In this document: positions 24,986 to 31,686 of the stretch, piece by piece
Numbering within the stretch: position 1 is the first letter of the stretch
How the letters are laid out: every line of letters begins with the position of its first letter
DNA from: Prevotella sp. CAG:1031
GTDB lineage: Bacteria > Bacteroidota > Bacteroidia > Bacteroidales > Muribaculaceae
NCBI GenBank assembly: GCA_000431215.1
Contig: HF985615.1
Coordinates: 25,006-58,353 of the forward strand
Direction of reading: 5' to 3'
DNA length: 33,348 nt
Notes under the pieces: model-generated
The model's database searches: none
Told to the model about the DNA's origin: nothing
The model's input: the letters and a program-made list of their open reading frames with translations, nothing else
Translations under genes and position numbers: made by a program

Positions 24986-26347
24986 TTGCTTGAAGGTATG
25001 CCGGAGCTTGAGACTCTGGCGGCGCCGTCCGATGACATGCGCAAGCGGCTGTCATCCCTGTTCACCGGCATGATGAAGTCCCTTTTCAAGGAGAAGGGTG
25101 CCGAATTCCGGGTGGAACTGGTGGCCGACCCGACCGTACAGGAGTTCGTCAGCACCCATGCGTCGGCGATGGACTCGGCTTTTGAGAAGGTGAGCATGAC
25201 CGAAGGTATGCGCCGGCGTTTAACCCGGTCCAATTATATCTTTTCCGGCATGAAGGCTTTCCATGAACTGCATGAGGCCTTCCCGTCATTGCTCGATGAG
25301 AATGGCAATAGAAAGCCGTTTGAACAGTTTTTGAACGATGTTCAAAGCATTGACTCCACATATAACGGGAATTATCTCCGGGCCGAGTATAACTTCGTCA
25401 GCGCCTCGGCTGAGATGGCAGGAAGATGGGAACAGTTCATGCGCGACGGCGACCGCTACAATCTCCAGTACCGTACCCAGCGTGATGACAAGGTGCGTCC
25501 GGAACATGCCGCGCTCGACCGTGTCACACTGCCGCCTTCCGATTCGTTCTGGGAAGAGTTCTACCCGCCTAATGGATGGAACTGCCGCTGCACAGTGGTT
25601 CAGGTACGCAAGTCGAAATATCCGGCCACGAACCATGACGAGGCGATGCGCCTTGGCGACGAGGCCCTGCAGCGTGACACAAAGGGCATCTTCCGGTTCA
25701 ACGCCGGCAAGGAAGGCAAATCGGTTCCGGACTACAATCCTTACACCATCCGCAAATGCTCCACATGTCCCATTGCAAAAGGCGGGAAATCCGGCAAACT
25801 CGCCGCTTTCACGCCAGACAATGAAGTGTGTCGGGCATGTGTCTTAATTCATCGTTGCGAAGAACTGCGTCAGTGCAAAATCGACCCCGTCTATGGAGAA
25901 AGACTAAAAACAAGTACCAGTGCCGACAAGACCGAGGTAAAGGAAAATACCCGCGCAGCATATTCCCTCCTGTCATCATTCCCGACCATGGAGATAAAAA
26001 TACGCGAACATGTCATAGGGCACGGAGTGAAGAATCCGGAATATCTTATAAACGGCTTAATCGGGGACCGCAAGGGAATCCGTTCCATTAACGGTGTTTC
26101 CGATGGATTCTCCAAGGCTAAAGCTCAGGGATGTGAGGTTGTCGTCATTGACCTTGACATGCGTATGAGCGGCAAGCGCATCAATCTCTCGGAACTGGCA
26201 AAGAAAATCGACTGGCGAAGGGAAGATTTCACTTCCGGCACAATAAAGGAATGCTACATCATCATGGGTGGTAAAGCGGTGCGCATAGGCCCGGAACATG
26301 GCTCAAGAGAAGCAATCCTTGAGGAACTGCAAAAAATAAAGCCATGA
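24986..26347 (+). CDS. MuF-like head protein with C-terminal toxin-like domain (453 aa)
   Basis: Residues ~100-205 are the MuF domain: FVSASAEMAGRWEQF, YRTQRDDKVRPEHAAL, FWEEFYPPNGWNCRC. This minor head protein binds the portal and enters the cell with the DNA. A cysteine cluster follows (CSTCPIAKGG ~257; CRACVLIHRCEELRQC ~281-296), perhaps a zinc knuckle. The last ~120 residues (EIKIREHVIGHGVKNPEYLIN, CEVVVIDLDMR, FTSGTIKECYIIMGGKAVRIG) resemble the BECR (barnase-EndoU-colicin E5/D-RelE-like) nuclease domains often fused to MuF. This part is visibly richer in A+T than the MuF part. The start is uncertain: TTG at 24986 lacks a clear ribosome site, and frameshift fusion to the portal is an alternative. 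Confidence 0.8.
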   Translation: MLEGMPELETLAAPSDDMRKRLSSLFTGMMKSLFKEKGAEFRVELVADPTVQEFVSTHASAMDSAFEKVSMTEGMRRRLTRSNYIFSGMKAFHELHEAFPSLLDENGNRKPFEQFLNDVQSIDSTYNGNYLRAEYNFVSASAEMAGRWEQFMRDGDRYNLQYRTQRDDKVRPEHAALDRVTLPPSDSFWEEFYPPNGWNCRCTVVQVRKSKYPATNHDEAMRLGDEALQRDTKGIFRFNAGKEGKSVPDYNPYTIRKCSTCPIAKGGKSGKLAAFTPDNEVCRACVLIHRCEELRQCKIDPVYGERLKTSTSADKTEVKENTRAAYSLLSSFPTMEIKIREHVIGHGVKNPEYLINGLIGDRKGIRSINGVSDGFSKAKAQGCEVVVIDLDMRMSGKRINLSELAKKIDWRREDFTSGTIKECYIIMGGKAVRIGPEHGSREAILEELQKIKP

Positions 26348-26374
26348 CATAGCCACGGCTTTAATGCCTCACGA

Positions 26375-26407
26375 CTTGAAGTTATCGCGTCTTTTCGGAG
26401 GTCTTTG
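26375..26407 (+). promoter_or_regulatory. Promoter upstream of the DGR block
   Basis: TTG (26376-26378), 21 bases, GGTCTTTG (26400-26407), then GTGCAAAATTACAAA, the A-rich start typical of Bacteroidales leaders. It lies about 40 bp before the small membrane protein and could also transcribe the TR RNA and RT, since no clear promoter is seen between them. Confidence 0.45.
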
Positions 26408-26444
26408 TGCAAAATTACAAACAATTTCTGACATACAAAAGTTT

Positions 26445-26678
26445 ATGGAAAAAATTATCTCATTTCTCAAAAAATCCAACCGATACAAGCATCTCATCGG
26501 TGGTCTGATTGTCGGACTTCTCGCACTCGCCGTTTATCCGGCACTCTACTCAGCATGTGTCGCCGGGGCCTGTCTTGAGCTCAAGGACAGACTTCACGGT
26601 TGTCCCTGGGACTGGATTGACTTCCTGATGACTGTGTCCGGGGGTGGTCTCGCAGCACTGTTCTGGCTTATATTTTAA
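26445..26678 (+). CDS. Small two-TM membrane protein (77 aa)
   Basis: ATG at 26445 gives MEKIISFLKKSNRYKHLIGG with a basic N-terminus, then one hydrophobic helix (LIVGLLALAVYPALYSACVA) and a second at the C-terminus (FLMTVSGGGLAALFWLIF). An upstream in-frame ATG at 26364 would start before the promoter. Two TM helices joined by a short polar loop (ELKDRLHGCPWDW) fit a small class II holin-like protein. That role is attractive because no holin lies near the endolysin, but nothing else supports it. It is 26 bp upstream of TR. A role as an immunity protein for the MuF toxin domain is also conceivable. Confidence 0.6.
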   Translation: MEKIISFLKKSNRYKHLIGGLIVGLLALAVYPALYSACVAGACLELKDRLHGCPWDWIDFLMTVSGGGLAALFWLIF

Positions 26679-26704
26679 CATAATTCCATCTGGAACGGCG
26701 AATT

Positions 26705-26856
26705 ATGTGTAAATTTGCAGTCTGTAAGGCGGTGTCCCTCAATAGGCCGTGTGGTCTATCGCGGCAACAACAACGCGAATGCGAATGGCGGCGTGTCGTA
26801 CGCGAATGCGAATAACGATGCATCGAATGCGAACACGAATGTCGGGTCGCGTCTGG
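26705..26856 (+). repeat. DGR template repeat (TR)
   Basis: 152 bases identical to the VR at 546-697. It is the RNA template from which the reverse transcriptase makes adenine-mutagenised cDNA. It contains 11 AAY codon positions when aligned with the fibre frame, concentrated between the CGCGGC and GTCGGG segments, while the flanks are adenine-poor. It begins 26 bp after the small membrane gene stop and ends 210 bp before the RT start. It is not itself a gene; the ORFs crossing it are the shadow of the fibre frame. Confidence 0.92.
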
Positions 26857-27066
26857 ACAACCAACCATCGGCGTACATCACCGGGAACGTGTTCCCATCG
26901 AGGTGCCGAGAGGGGCAAGCCTCGGCAACAGCGCATTATGCGGAAAGCCGGAACATCAAGTGTTCGGGTAGGATTTGGTAGGCGCAAGCTCGAAGAACCC
27001 GGACCCGGTGACCGGAAGGCTCAAGGAGCCTGAACAAACTTTATTGACAACCTCCAGAAACACTCC
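26857..27066 (+). ncRNA. DGR spacer RNA between TR and RT
   Basis: No convincing ORF. The stretch is rich in hairpins: GGGAAC-GT-GTTCCC (26883-26896), TGCCGAG/CTCGGCA (26904-26927), CCGG-TGA-CCGG (27005-27015 region) and AGGCTC-AAG-GAGCCT (27017-27031). In the studied Bordetella phage DGR, the spacer 3' of TR is needed for priming and cDNA synthesis. The position, size (~210 nt) and dense structure fit that role here. The RT start codon follows directly. Confidence 0.55.
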
Positions 27067-28371
27067 ATGCGTAGAGAAGGACATATCATCGAGGAAATTG
27101 TCGCCTATCCAAATATGGCGCAATCTTTCGACCAGGTTCTGCGCGGTACTGCCCGTAAACGCAGCCGTCAGGGCCGATACCTTCTCGCGCACAGGGAGGA
27201 GGTTATCGCTGAACTTTCACAGAAAATTGCCTCCGGCAGCTATGAAATTGCCGGGGGCTACCGTGAGCGCACGATTATCGAAGGTTGCAAGGAACGGCAC
27301 ATTCAGGTGCTGACCATGAAGGACCGCATCGCGGTTCATGCCGTGATGTCGGTGGTGGACGAGCACCTGAAACGCCGCTTCATCAGAACAACCTCTGCAA
27401 GTATCAAGGGGCGCGGAATGCATGACCTGAAGGAGTATATCGAGAGCGACCTGCGGGCATATCCCGACGATACCTGCTATTGCTACAAGTTCGACATCTC
27501 CAAGTTCTATGAGAGCGTGGACCAGCAGACCATCATCGACTGTGTCCGGCGCATTTTCAAGGATGCCAAATTGATTGCGATATTGGAGAGATTCGTGCGC
27601 ATGATGCCTAAAGGTGTCAGCATCGGTCTGCGAAGCTCACAGGGGCTGTGTAACCTGCTGCTCTCCGTGGCGCTTGACCATCCGCTCAAAGACAGGCTGC
27701 GCACACGGTTCTATTATCGCTACTGCGATGACGGTGTCATCCTTGCCGGCACCAAAGAAGAACTGTGGAGGATTCGTGGTATTGTGCATGATCTGGTTGA
27801 AAGCATCGGTCTGAAAATTAAAGACAACGAGAGGGTGTTCCCGGTTTCTGATGGCATTGACTTCCTGGGCTACGTCATCTACCCCGACCACGCGCTGCTG
27901 CGTAAGCGCATCAAAAAGAAGTTCGCCCGGAAAATGGGCGAAGTCAAGAGCCGGAAACGAAGAAGCGTCCTCGTCGCCTCGTTCTACGGGATGGCGAAGC
28001 ACGCACAGTGTAATAACCTCTTTAACAAATTAACAGGCACAGAAATGAAATCATTCAAAGACCTAAACGTCGCTTACAAGCCTGATGACGGCAAGAAGCG
28101 ATTCCCCGGTGCGGTGGTAAGCATCCGGGAACTGGTGAACCTTCCCATCGTAGTCCGCGACTTCGAGATGGGCGTCAAGACTTCGCAGGGTGAAGACCGG
28201 TGCGTTGTCGCCATCGAGCAGAACGGAGAGCAGAAGAAGTTCTTCACCAATTCGGAGGAGATGAAAAACATCCTCCAGCAAGTGAGTGAAATGCCGGATG
28301 GCTTCCCCTTTGAGACCACCATCAAGGCTGAGACCTTCGGCAAGGGTAAAACAAAATACGTCTTCACTTAA
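27067..28371 (+). CDS. DGR reverse transcriptase with C-terminal extension (434 aa)
   Basis: Retron/group-II-related RT domain at ~30-300. Motif A: CYCYKFDISKFYESVD with catalytic Asp. The DGR-type motif 4 region: IGLRSSQGLCNLLLSVALDH, where SQ replaces the usual QG in DGR RTs. Catalytic box: FYYRYCDDGVILAG (YCDD). Motif 7: IDFLGYVIYPDHALLRKR. Residues ~330-434 (MKSFKDLNVAYKPDDGKKRFPGAVVSIRELVN in part, VVAIEQNGEQKKFFTNSEEMK) form a beta-rich extra domain resembling an OB-like nucleic-acid binder. This extension is seen on Bacteroidales DGR RTs. No separate Avd gene is found nearby. It copies TR RNA with adenine errors for VR replacement. Confidence 0.93.
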   Translation: MRREGHIIEEIVAYPNMAQSFDQVLRGTARKRSRQGRYLLAHREEVIAELSQKIASGSYEIAGGYRERTIIEGCKERHIQVLTMKDRIAVHAVMSVVDEHLKRRFIRTTSASIKGRGMHDLKEYIESDLRAYPDDTCYCYKFDISKFYESVDQQTIIDCVRRIFKDAKLIAILERFVRMMPKGVSIGLRSSQGLCNLLLSVALDHPLKDRLRTRFYYRYCDDGVILAGTKEELWRIRGIVHDLVESIGLKIKDNERVFPVSDGIDFLGYVIYPDHALLRKRIKKKFARKMGEVKSRKRRSVLVASFYGMAKHAQCNNLFNKLTGTEMKSFKDLNVAYKPDDGKKRFPGAVVSIRELVNLPIVVRDFEMGVKTSQGEDRCVVAIEQNGEQKKFFTNSEEMKNILQQVSEMPDGFPFETTIKAETFGKGKTKYVFT

Positions 28372-28376
28372 AGATC

Positions 28377-28862
28377 ATGAAAAGAGTCCAAGGCAATCCC
28401 GATGTGGCACTCCTGGAGTGCACCAATCCTGTACGCAACAAATGGCGCGTCCGCTGGGATGTGGCCGCCGATGATTCCGGCGCCGCTTCCTACATGGAAG
28501 AGGAATTCAACCATAAACCTTCCAGTGAGGAGATAAAGTCGCTCATCAGCGGCTGGATCAATGCCCGGACCGACGAGCGGATTCTGTCCGGCTTCCGTTA
28601 CAACGGCAAGACTGTTTGGCTGTCCACCGAGAACCAGTTCAACTACAAGGCCGCTTACGACCTTGCGGTCCAGACTGCCGGTGCCTCGCTGCCGGTGACA
28701 TTCAAGCTCGGCGAGGATGACAGTCCGGAATATGTGACATTCGAGGAACTGGCTGCATTATCGTCGTTCTACACTGGCGCGATGAAGTTCATTCAGGACA
28801 CATTGGCGCAGGGTTGGAAGGCGAAGGATTCGATTGACCTGGCACTCTACACCGTGAACTGA
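28377..28862 (+). CDS. Hypothetical protein downstream of the RT, DUF4376-like (161 aa)
   Basis: It starts 5 bases after the RT stop, so it is probably co-transcribed and coupled. The N-terminal half has a small beta domain (VALLECTNPVRNKWRVRWDV, SYMEEEFNHKPSSEEIKSLISGWINART). The C-terminal half reads TVWLSTENQFNYKAAYDLAVQ, FKLGEDDSPEYVTFEELAALSSFYTGAMKFIQDTL, matching the helical DUF4376 pattern found in phage fibre-associated proteins. It is not an Avd: that is an all-helical basic barrel of ~120 residues, and this protein is acidic and mixed alpha/beta. A fibre-assembly or tip-related role is possible because it sits in the DGR cassette. Confidence 0.7.
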   Translation: MKRVQGNPDVALLECTNPVRNKWRVRWDVAADDSGAASYMEEEFNHKPSSEEIKSLISGWINARTDERILSGFRYNGKTVWLSTENQFNYKAAYDLAVQTAGASLPVTFKLGEDDSPEYVTFEELAALSSFYTGAMKFIQDTLAQGWKAKDSIDLALYTVN

Positions 28863-28882
28863 ACCCGCAGCCCTTCGGGGGA

Positions 28883-28899
28883 GGGCATAAAAAATGCCC
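28883..28899 (+). terminator. Hairpin just after the DGR cassette
   Basis: GGGCAT-AAAAA-ATGCCC, a 6-bp stem with an A-loop, preceded by GGGGGA and followed by CCGG, which may extend the stem. It lies 20 bp past the stop of the 161-residue gene. No T-run follows, so termination would rely on the larger structure downstream. Confidence 0.3.
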
Positions 28900-28916
28900 C
28901 CGGCCTGTTAATAGAC

Positions 28917-29030
28917 GTCTCACTTTCTAAAAACATAAGCAACTGTTACGAAGCCAGCCGGGGGCATTATGCCCTTCCGGCTTCGTAACAGCTGCTTTTT
29001 GCGCTTATGCGCGGTTTTTATAAGTGAGAC
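28917..29030 (+). terminator. Large foldback with strong terminator core
   Basis: The core CTGTTACGAAGCC / GGCTTCGTAACAG (28943-28955 with 28979-28991) is a perfect 13-bp stem containing an inner GGGCA/TGCCC stem. It is followed after 4 bases by TTTTT, a rho-independent terminator form. Outside it, CATAAGC/GCTTATG, TAAAAAC/GTTTTTA and GTCTCACTT/AAGTGAGAC pair in order, so the full 114 bp is an imperfect palindrome. It separates the DGR cassette from the HTH gene. No ORF is present. Confidence 0.6.
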
Positions 29031-29057
29031 ACTGCAAAATTACAAAAATTTCGGAAC

Positions 29058-29300
29058 ATGACCATATTTGAAATACTGAAATTCAACCGGGAATTGCTTG
29101 ACAGGCTGAGAAAATCCGGCATTCGTCTTGAGGATGCCGACTATATCGACCTTTTCGTTGACTTCAACAAAATGGTCGCCGACGGCTGCAAGGTCACTTA
29201 TACCGTGGCTCATCTTGCCTCCCGGTTCAATATAAGCGAGCGGAAGGTGTATTCACTTGTCAAGCATTTTCAAAGCGACTGCAATCCCGGTGCAGTGTAA
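29058..29300 (+). CDS. Small helix-turn-helix protein, possible late-gene regulator (80 aa)
   Basis: The C-terminal half contains an HTH (TYTVAHLASRFNISERKVYSLVKHFQSD), with the recognition helix in SERKVYSLVKHF. The N-terminal part is helical (FEILKFNRELLDRLRKSGIRLEDADYIDLFVDF). Small HTH proteins of this kind are common in Bacteroidales Mu-like phages at the middle-gene position, functionally comparable to Mor/C of Mu. It is thus a candidate binder of the operators at 21090-21133, without direct evidence. It follows the large foldback and shows a good A-rich region before ATG. Confidence 0.65.
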   Translation: MTIFEILKFNRELLDRLRKSGIRLEDADYIDLFVDFNKMVADGCKVTYTVAHLASRFNISERKVYSLVKHFQSDCNPGAV

Positions 29301-29338
29301 TCCTGTGTCGCCATAGTGTGCGGCACATCGCCGGGAGC

Positions 29339-29346
29339 TATCTTTG
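29339..29346 (+). promoter_or_regulatory. -7 box of a promoter for the TS/methylase pair
   Basis: TATCTTTG is an exact match to the Bacteroidetes TAnnTTTG -7 element, 21 bases before the ATG of the TS-fold gene. A clear -33 TTTG is not seen (GTGTG lies at about the right distance). Confidence 0.5.
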
Positions 29347-29367
29347 CAGTGTCAAAAACACCACTCT

Positions 29368-30012
29368 ATGGCAACAAACAAATACCACCAGATACTCCGG
29401 CGGATTCTTGACTCCGGCAAACGCCAGTCGAACCGCAAAGGCAATATCGTCTATCTCATCAACGAGCAGCTCTCGCTTACCCCGGCCGACCTGCTCGACA
29501 TTTTCGAGGGGCATGGCATAGCCCGCAAAAAGCTCCGGTCCGAACTGAAGCTCTTCATGAGCGGCGAGCGCTCGGTGGAAAAGTACCGTGAGGCTGGCAT
29601 AAACTGGTGGGACTACTGCGGCTCTATCCTCGTCAACAGTTATCCGACCTATTTTGAGAAGCTGCCGCCACTTCTCGCCAGGATCAATTCCGAGCGCCGC
29701 AGTTCCAAGAACTATGTCCTGTTCCTCGGCGCCACCGATGCGGAGAGCAACCAGGCCCCGTGCCTGTCGCTCGTTCAGTTCCAGATTGAGGATTCGGAGC
29801 TCGTTATAACGGCATACCAACGCAGTTCGGACGCCAATCTCGGCTTGCCGGCCGATATATACCATCTCTACCTCATGGCCCGGCACATTGACTTCCCCCT
29901 GAAGTCGATTACTCTGTTCCTGGGCAATGTCCACATATACGAGAACAACCTTGACAGCACACGCCGACTCTTGGCCGGCGAGGACGCTGTAAAATTCGAG
30001 CTGAACGTATGA
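29368..30012 (+). CDS. Thymidylate-synthase-fold enzyme, probably dCMP-directed (214 aa)
   Basis: ATG at 29368 follows the promoter; an in-frame upstream start at 29344 precedes it poorly. TS landmarks in order (E. coli numbering in brackets): NRKGN with Arg23 (R21), a SEL Glu in KLRSELKLF, WWD (W80 region), catalytic Cys132 (C146), YQRSSD 150-155 (R166, D169), GLPAD with Asp163 (N177), HIY with His189 (H207) and Tyr191 (Y209). C to R spacing of 20 and R to N177 spacing of 11 match E. coli exactly. Asn177, which selects dUMP, is Asp here. The same exchange is found in dCMP hydroxymethylases. So a dCMP-modifying role is likely. The stop overlaps the methylase start. It is shorter than E. coli TS (264). 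Confidence 0.8.
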   Translation: MATNKYHQILRRILDSGKRQSNRKGNIVYLINEQLSLTPADLLDIFEGHGIARKKLRSELKLFMSGERSVEKYREAGINWWDYCGSILVNSYPTYFEKLPPLLARINSERRSSKNYVLFLGATDAESNQAPCLSLVQFQIEDSELVITAYQRSSDANLGLPADIYHLYLMARHIDFPLKSITLFLGNVHIYENNLDSTRRLLAGEDAVKFELNV

Positions 30013-30863
30013 GCAAGTTATATCTTTCGGCTCCGCTGCCTTTTGTCGGGCAGAAGAGGATGTTCGCCAAACAGTTCATAGAAGTAATCCGGCAATATCC
30101 GGCCGACACTGTTTTCGTCGACCTTTTCGGAGGCTCCGGGCTACTGTCACACATCACAAAGCACTTCCATCCGGAGTCGCGTGTCATCTACAATGACTTT
30201 GACAATTACCGGCTGCGCATCAACAATATTCCGCGCACCAACAGTCTGCTTGAGTCAATCCGGCCCATCGCCTCGCAGTTCGACCGCCACAAGCCAATAA
30301 CCGGGGGCGCCCGGGAGCAGATTTTTTCGCTGCTTGAGCAGGAGGAAAAAGAAACCTGCTTCCTTGACTTCATCACCCTGTCATCGTCGCTGATGTTCTC
30401 TATGAAATACAAGATGAGCATCGAGGGCATGCGCGGCGAAACGCTATACAACAATGTCCGTAAAAATGGTTATGAACCATGCCGTGACTATCTTGCCGGA
30501 CTGGAGATTGTTTCATGCGACTACCGCGAGCTGTTCGAGCAATACAAGGACACGCCCGGAGTAGTGTTCTTTGTCGATCCGCCTTACCTCTCTACCGATG
30601 TCGGCACATACCGCATGTACTGGCGTCTTGCCGACTATCTCGATGTTCTGTCGGTTCTGCCCGGTCATAATTTCATATATTTTACCTCCGAGAAATCATG
30701 CATCATCGAACTGTGCGAGTGGATGGGGCGCCACCCATCGCTCGGGGACCCGTTCGCCCGTTGCCAAAGGAGGGAGTTTAACGCGACGATGAACTACAAT
30801 GCCAGTTACAAGGACATCATGCTGTTCACGATACCGGGCCTCCCTCCCGACAACGCCGCATAA
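30009..30863 (+). CDS. DNA adenine N6-methyltransferase, D12 class (284 aa)
   Basis: SAM-binding motif VDLFGGSG (residues ~38-45), an N-terminal PFVGQKRMFAK (the GGK region of Dam-type enzymes), and catalytic DPPY (~190-193). It should methylate adenine N6 in a short site, likely protecting phage DNA from host restriction; a GATC specificity is usual for the family but not shown here. It overlaps the TS-fold gene by 4 bases (ATGA). Together they could form a modification pair. The length fits a full-size D12 enzyme. Confidence 0.88.
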   Translation: MSKLYLSAPLPFVGQKRMFAKQFIEVIRQYPADTVFVDLFGGSGLLSHITKHFHPESRVIYNDFDNYRLRINNIPRTNSLLESIRPIASQFDRHKPITGGAREQIFSLLEQEEKETCFLDFITLSSSLMFSMKYKMSIEGMRGETLYNNVRKNGYEPCRDYLAGLEIVSCDYRELFEQYKDTPGVVFFVDPPYLSTDVGTYRMYWRLADYLDVLSVLPGHNFIYFTSEKSCIIELCEWMGRHPSLGDPFARCQRREFNATMNYNASYKDIMLFTIPGLPPDNAA

Positions 30864-30890
30864 GGCCGTTTTCTCGCCTATATATCGCAA

Positions 30891-30923
30891 GAGAGCCGTC
30901 ACCCGATAAAGGTAACGGCTCTC
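30891..30923. terminator. Bidirectional terminator between convergent units
   Basis: GAGAGCCGTCACC and GGTAACGGCTCTC pair over 13 positions with one mismatch, around the loop CGATAAA. It is followed on the plus side by GCTCTTT. It lies between the methylase stop (30863) and the minus-strand stop (30959), where transcripts from both sides meet. Confidence 0.65.
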
Positions 30924-30958
30924 GCTCTTTCGGCGCGACACGGCGCGTTTATGGGGCT

Positions 30959-31438
30959 TTATTTCAGTTGCCGGAATGCGACGCAGGTGTAGGTCTCGAT
31001 ATTCTCCACTATATCCTCGTGGTTATGGTTGGTGGAGCTGCTGTCGATGTCAAATTCCTTGAAGGTATCGCCGGAGAGTCCTGCGACAAGTTCATGTATC
31101 TTGTCAAGCAGCCGGAACTGCCCGGCGTCGGTGTCGGCTCCGGTCCAGTCGGTGACCACATGGAGGTTTATCAGTGGCTGTGCCCGGTATGCGACCCCGG
31201 TTACTAACGGAGTCCATTTGAACGGCACAAACTCGATGAACACGGCCGGACGGTCCCAGGGAACTTCCTGATCGAGGAATTCCACGTTGTGGTTCCACAG
31301 GTCGATGTGCTTGATTGCCCGGGGATACAGCTCGTCATCCATATCCGCGTCGTCGGGCCTTTCATAATACTCTCGGGCGCCATTGATGCATAGCGACTCA
31401 AGACGGGTCTTCAGTTTGCGGTATAATTCTTCTCTCAT
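30959..31438 (-). CDS. Conserved phage protein, possible tail terminator/neck (159 aa)
   Basis: Features: YRKLKTRLESLCINGAREYY at the N-terminus, then WNHNVEFLDQEVPWDRPAVFIEF, a strand-rich core (YRAQPLINLHVVTDW, FRLLDKIHELVAGL) and a C-terminal YTCVAFRQLK. The small alpha/beta pattern with one central sheet and the neighbouring gpG-like gene are compatible with a tail terminator/neck component. The evidence is context and general likeness only. It is the last gene of the minus unit, and its start overlaps the 83-residue gene's stop. Confidence 0.55.
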   Translation of the reverse strand: MREELYRKLKTRLESLCINGAREYYERPDDADMDDELYPRAIKHIDLWNHNVEFLDQEVPWDRPAVFIEFVPFKWTPLVTGVAYRAQPLINLHVVTDWTGADTDAGQFRLLDKIHELVAGLSGDTFKEFDIDSSSTNHNHEDIVENIETYTCVAFRQLK

Positions 31439-31686
31439 TTCAATTTGTTTTTAGCCTCAAAGTATAACTTGGTAAGTTTGGAACTGCCGCCCAGACGGAA
31501 TACATCCCTTTTCATTATTTCTGATACGTCATTTTTCCAGTAATTTGATTGAGCTTCTCTTGAGATTGCCTGTGCAAAGTCCCATAAGACATCGGCATTG
31601 TGGCGTTTACGGCTTTTAACTCGTTCAGCGAACCAGTTTTTCCATTCCTTGAATGAGGTCGGAATTTTTATTGTTACGGTTTTCAT
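31435..31686 (-). CDS. Hypothetical protein (83 aa)
   Basis: Basic, helical, no recognised motif (TIKIPTSFKEWKNWFAERVKSRKRHN, FAQAISREAQSNYWKNDVSEIMK). It lies between the gpG-like and 159-residue genes, overlapping both by 4 bases. Its sequence is clearly richer in A and T than its neighbours, a sign of later acquisition. The overlapping ATGA junctions on both sides argue that it is expressed. The function is unknown. Confidence 0.5.
   Translation of the reverse strand: MKTVTIKIPTSFKEWKNWFAERVKSRKRHNADVLWDFAQAISREAQSNYWKNDVSEIMKRDVFRLGGSSKLTKLYFEAKNKLK

Noticed and set aside
26715..26981. ORF of 88 codons over TR
   Set aside because: It is the fibre frame copied in the template repeat and runs into the structured spacer. 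It has no ribosome site and no homologous upstream sequence.
28377..28862. 161-residue gene as Avd
   Set aside because: It is acidic and mixed alpha/beta with a DUF4376-like C-terminus, not a basic four-helix barrel.
28861..29057. tRNA or other stable RNA gene in the gap
   Set aside because: No cloverleaf or CCA-type end. The pairing is a long palindrome with a terminator core.
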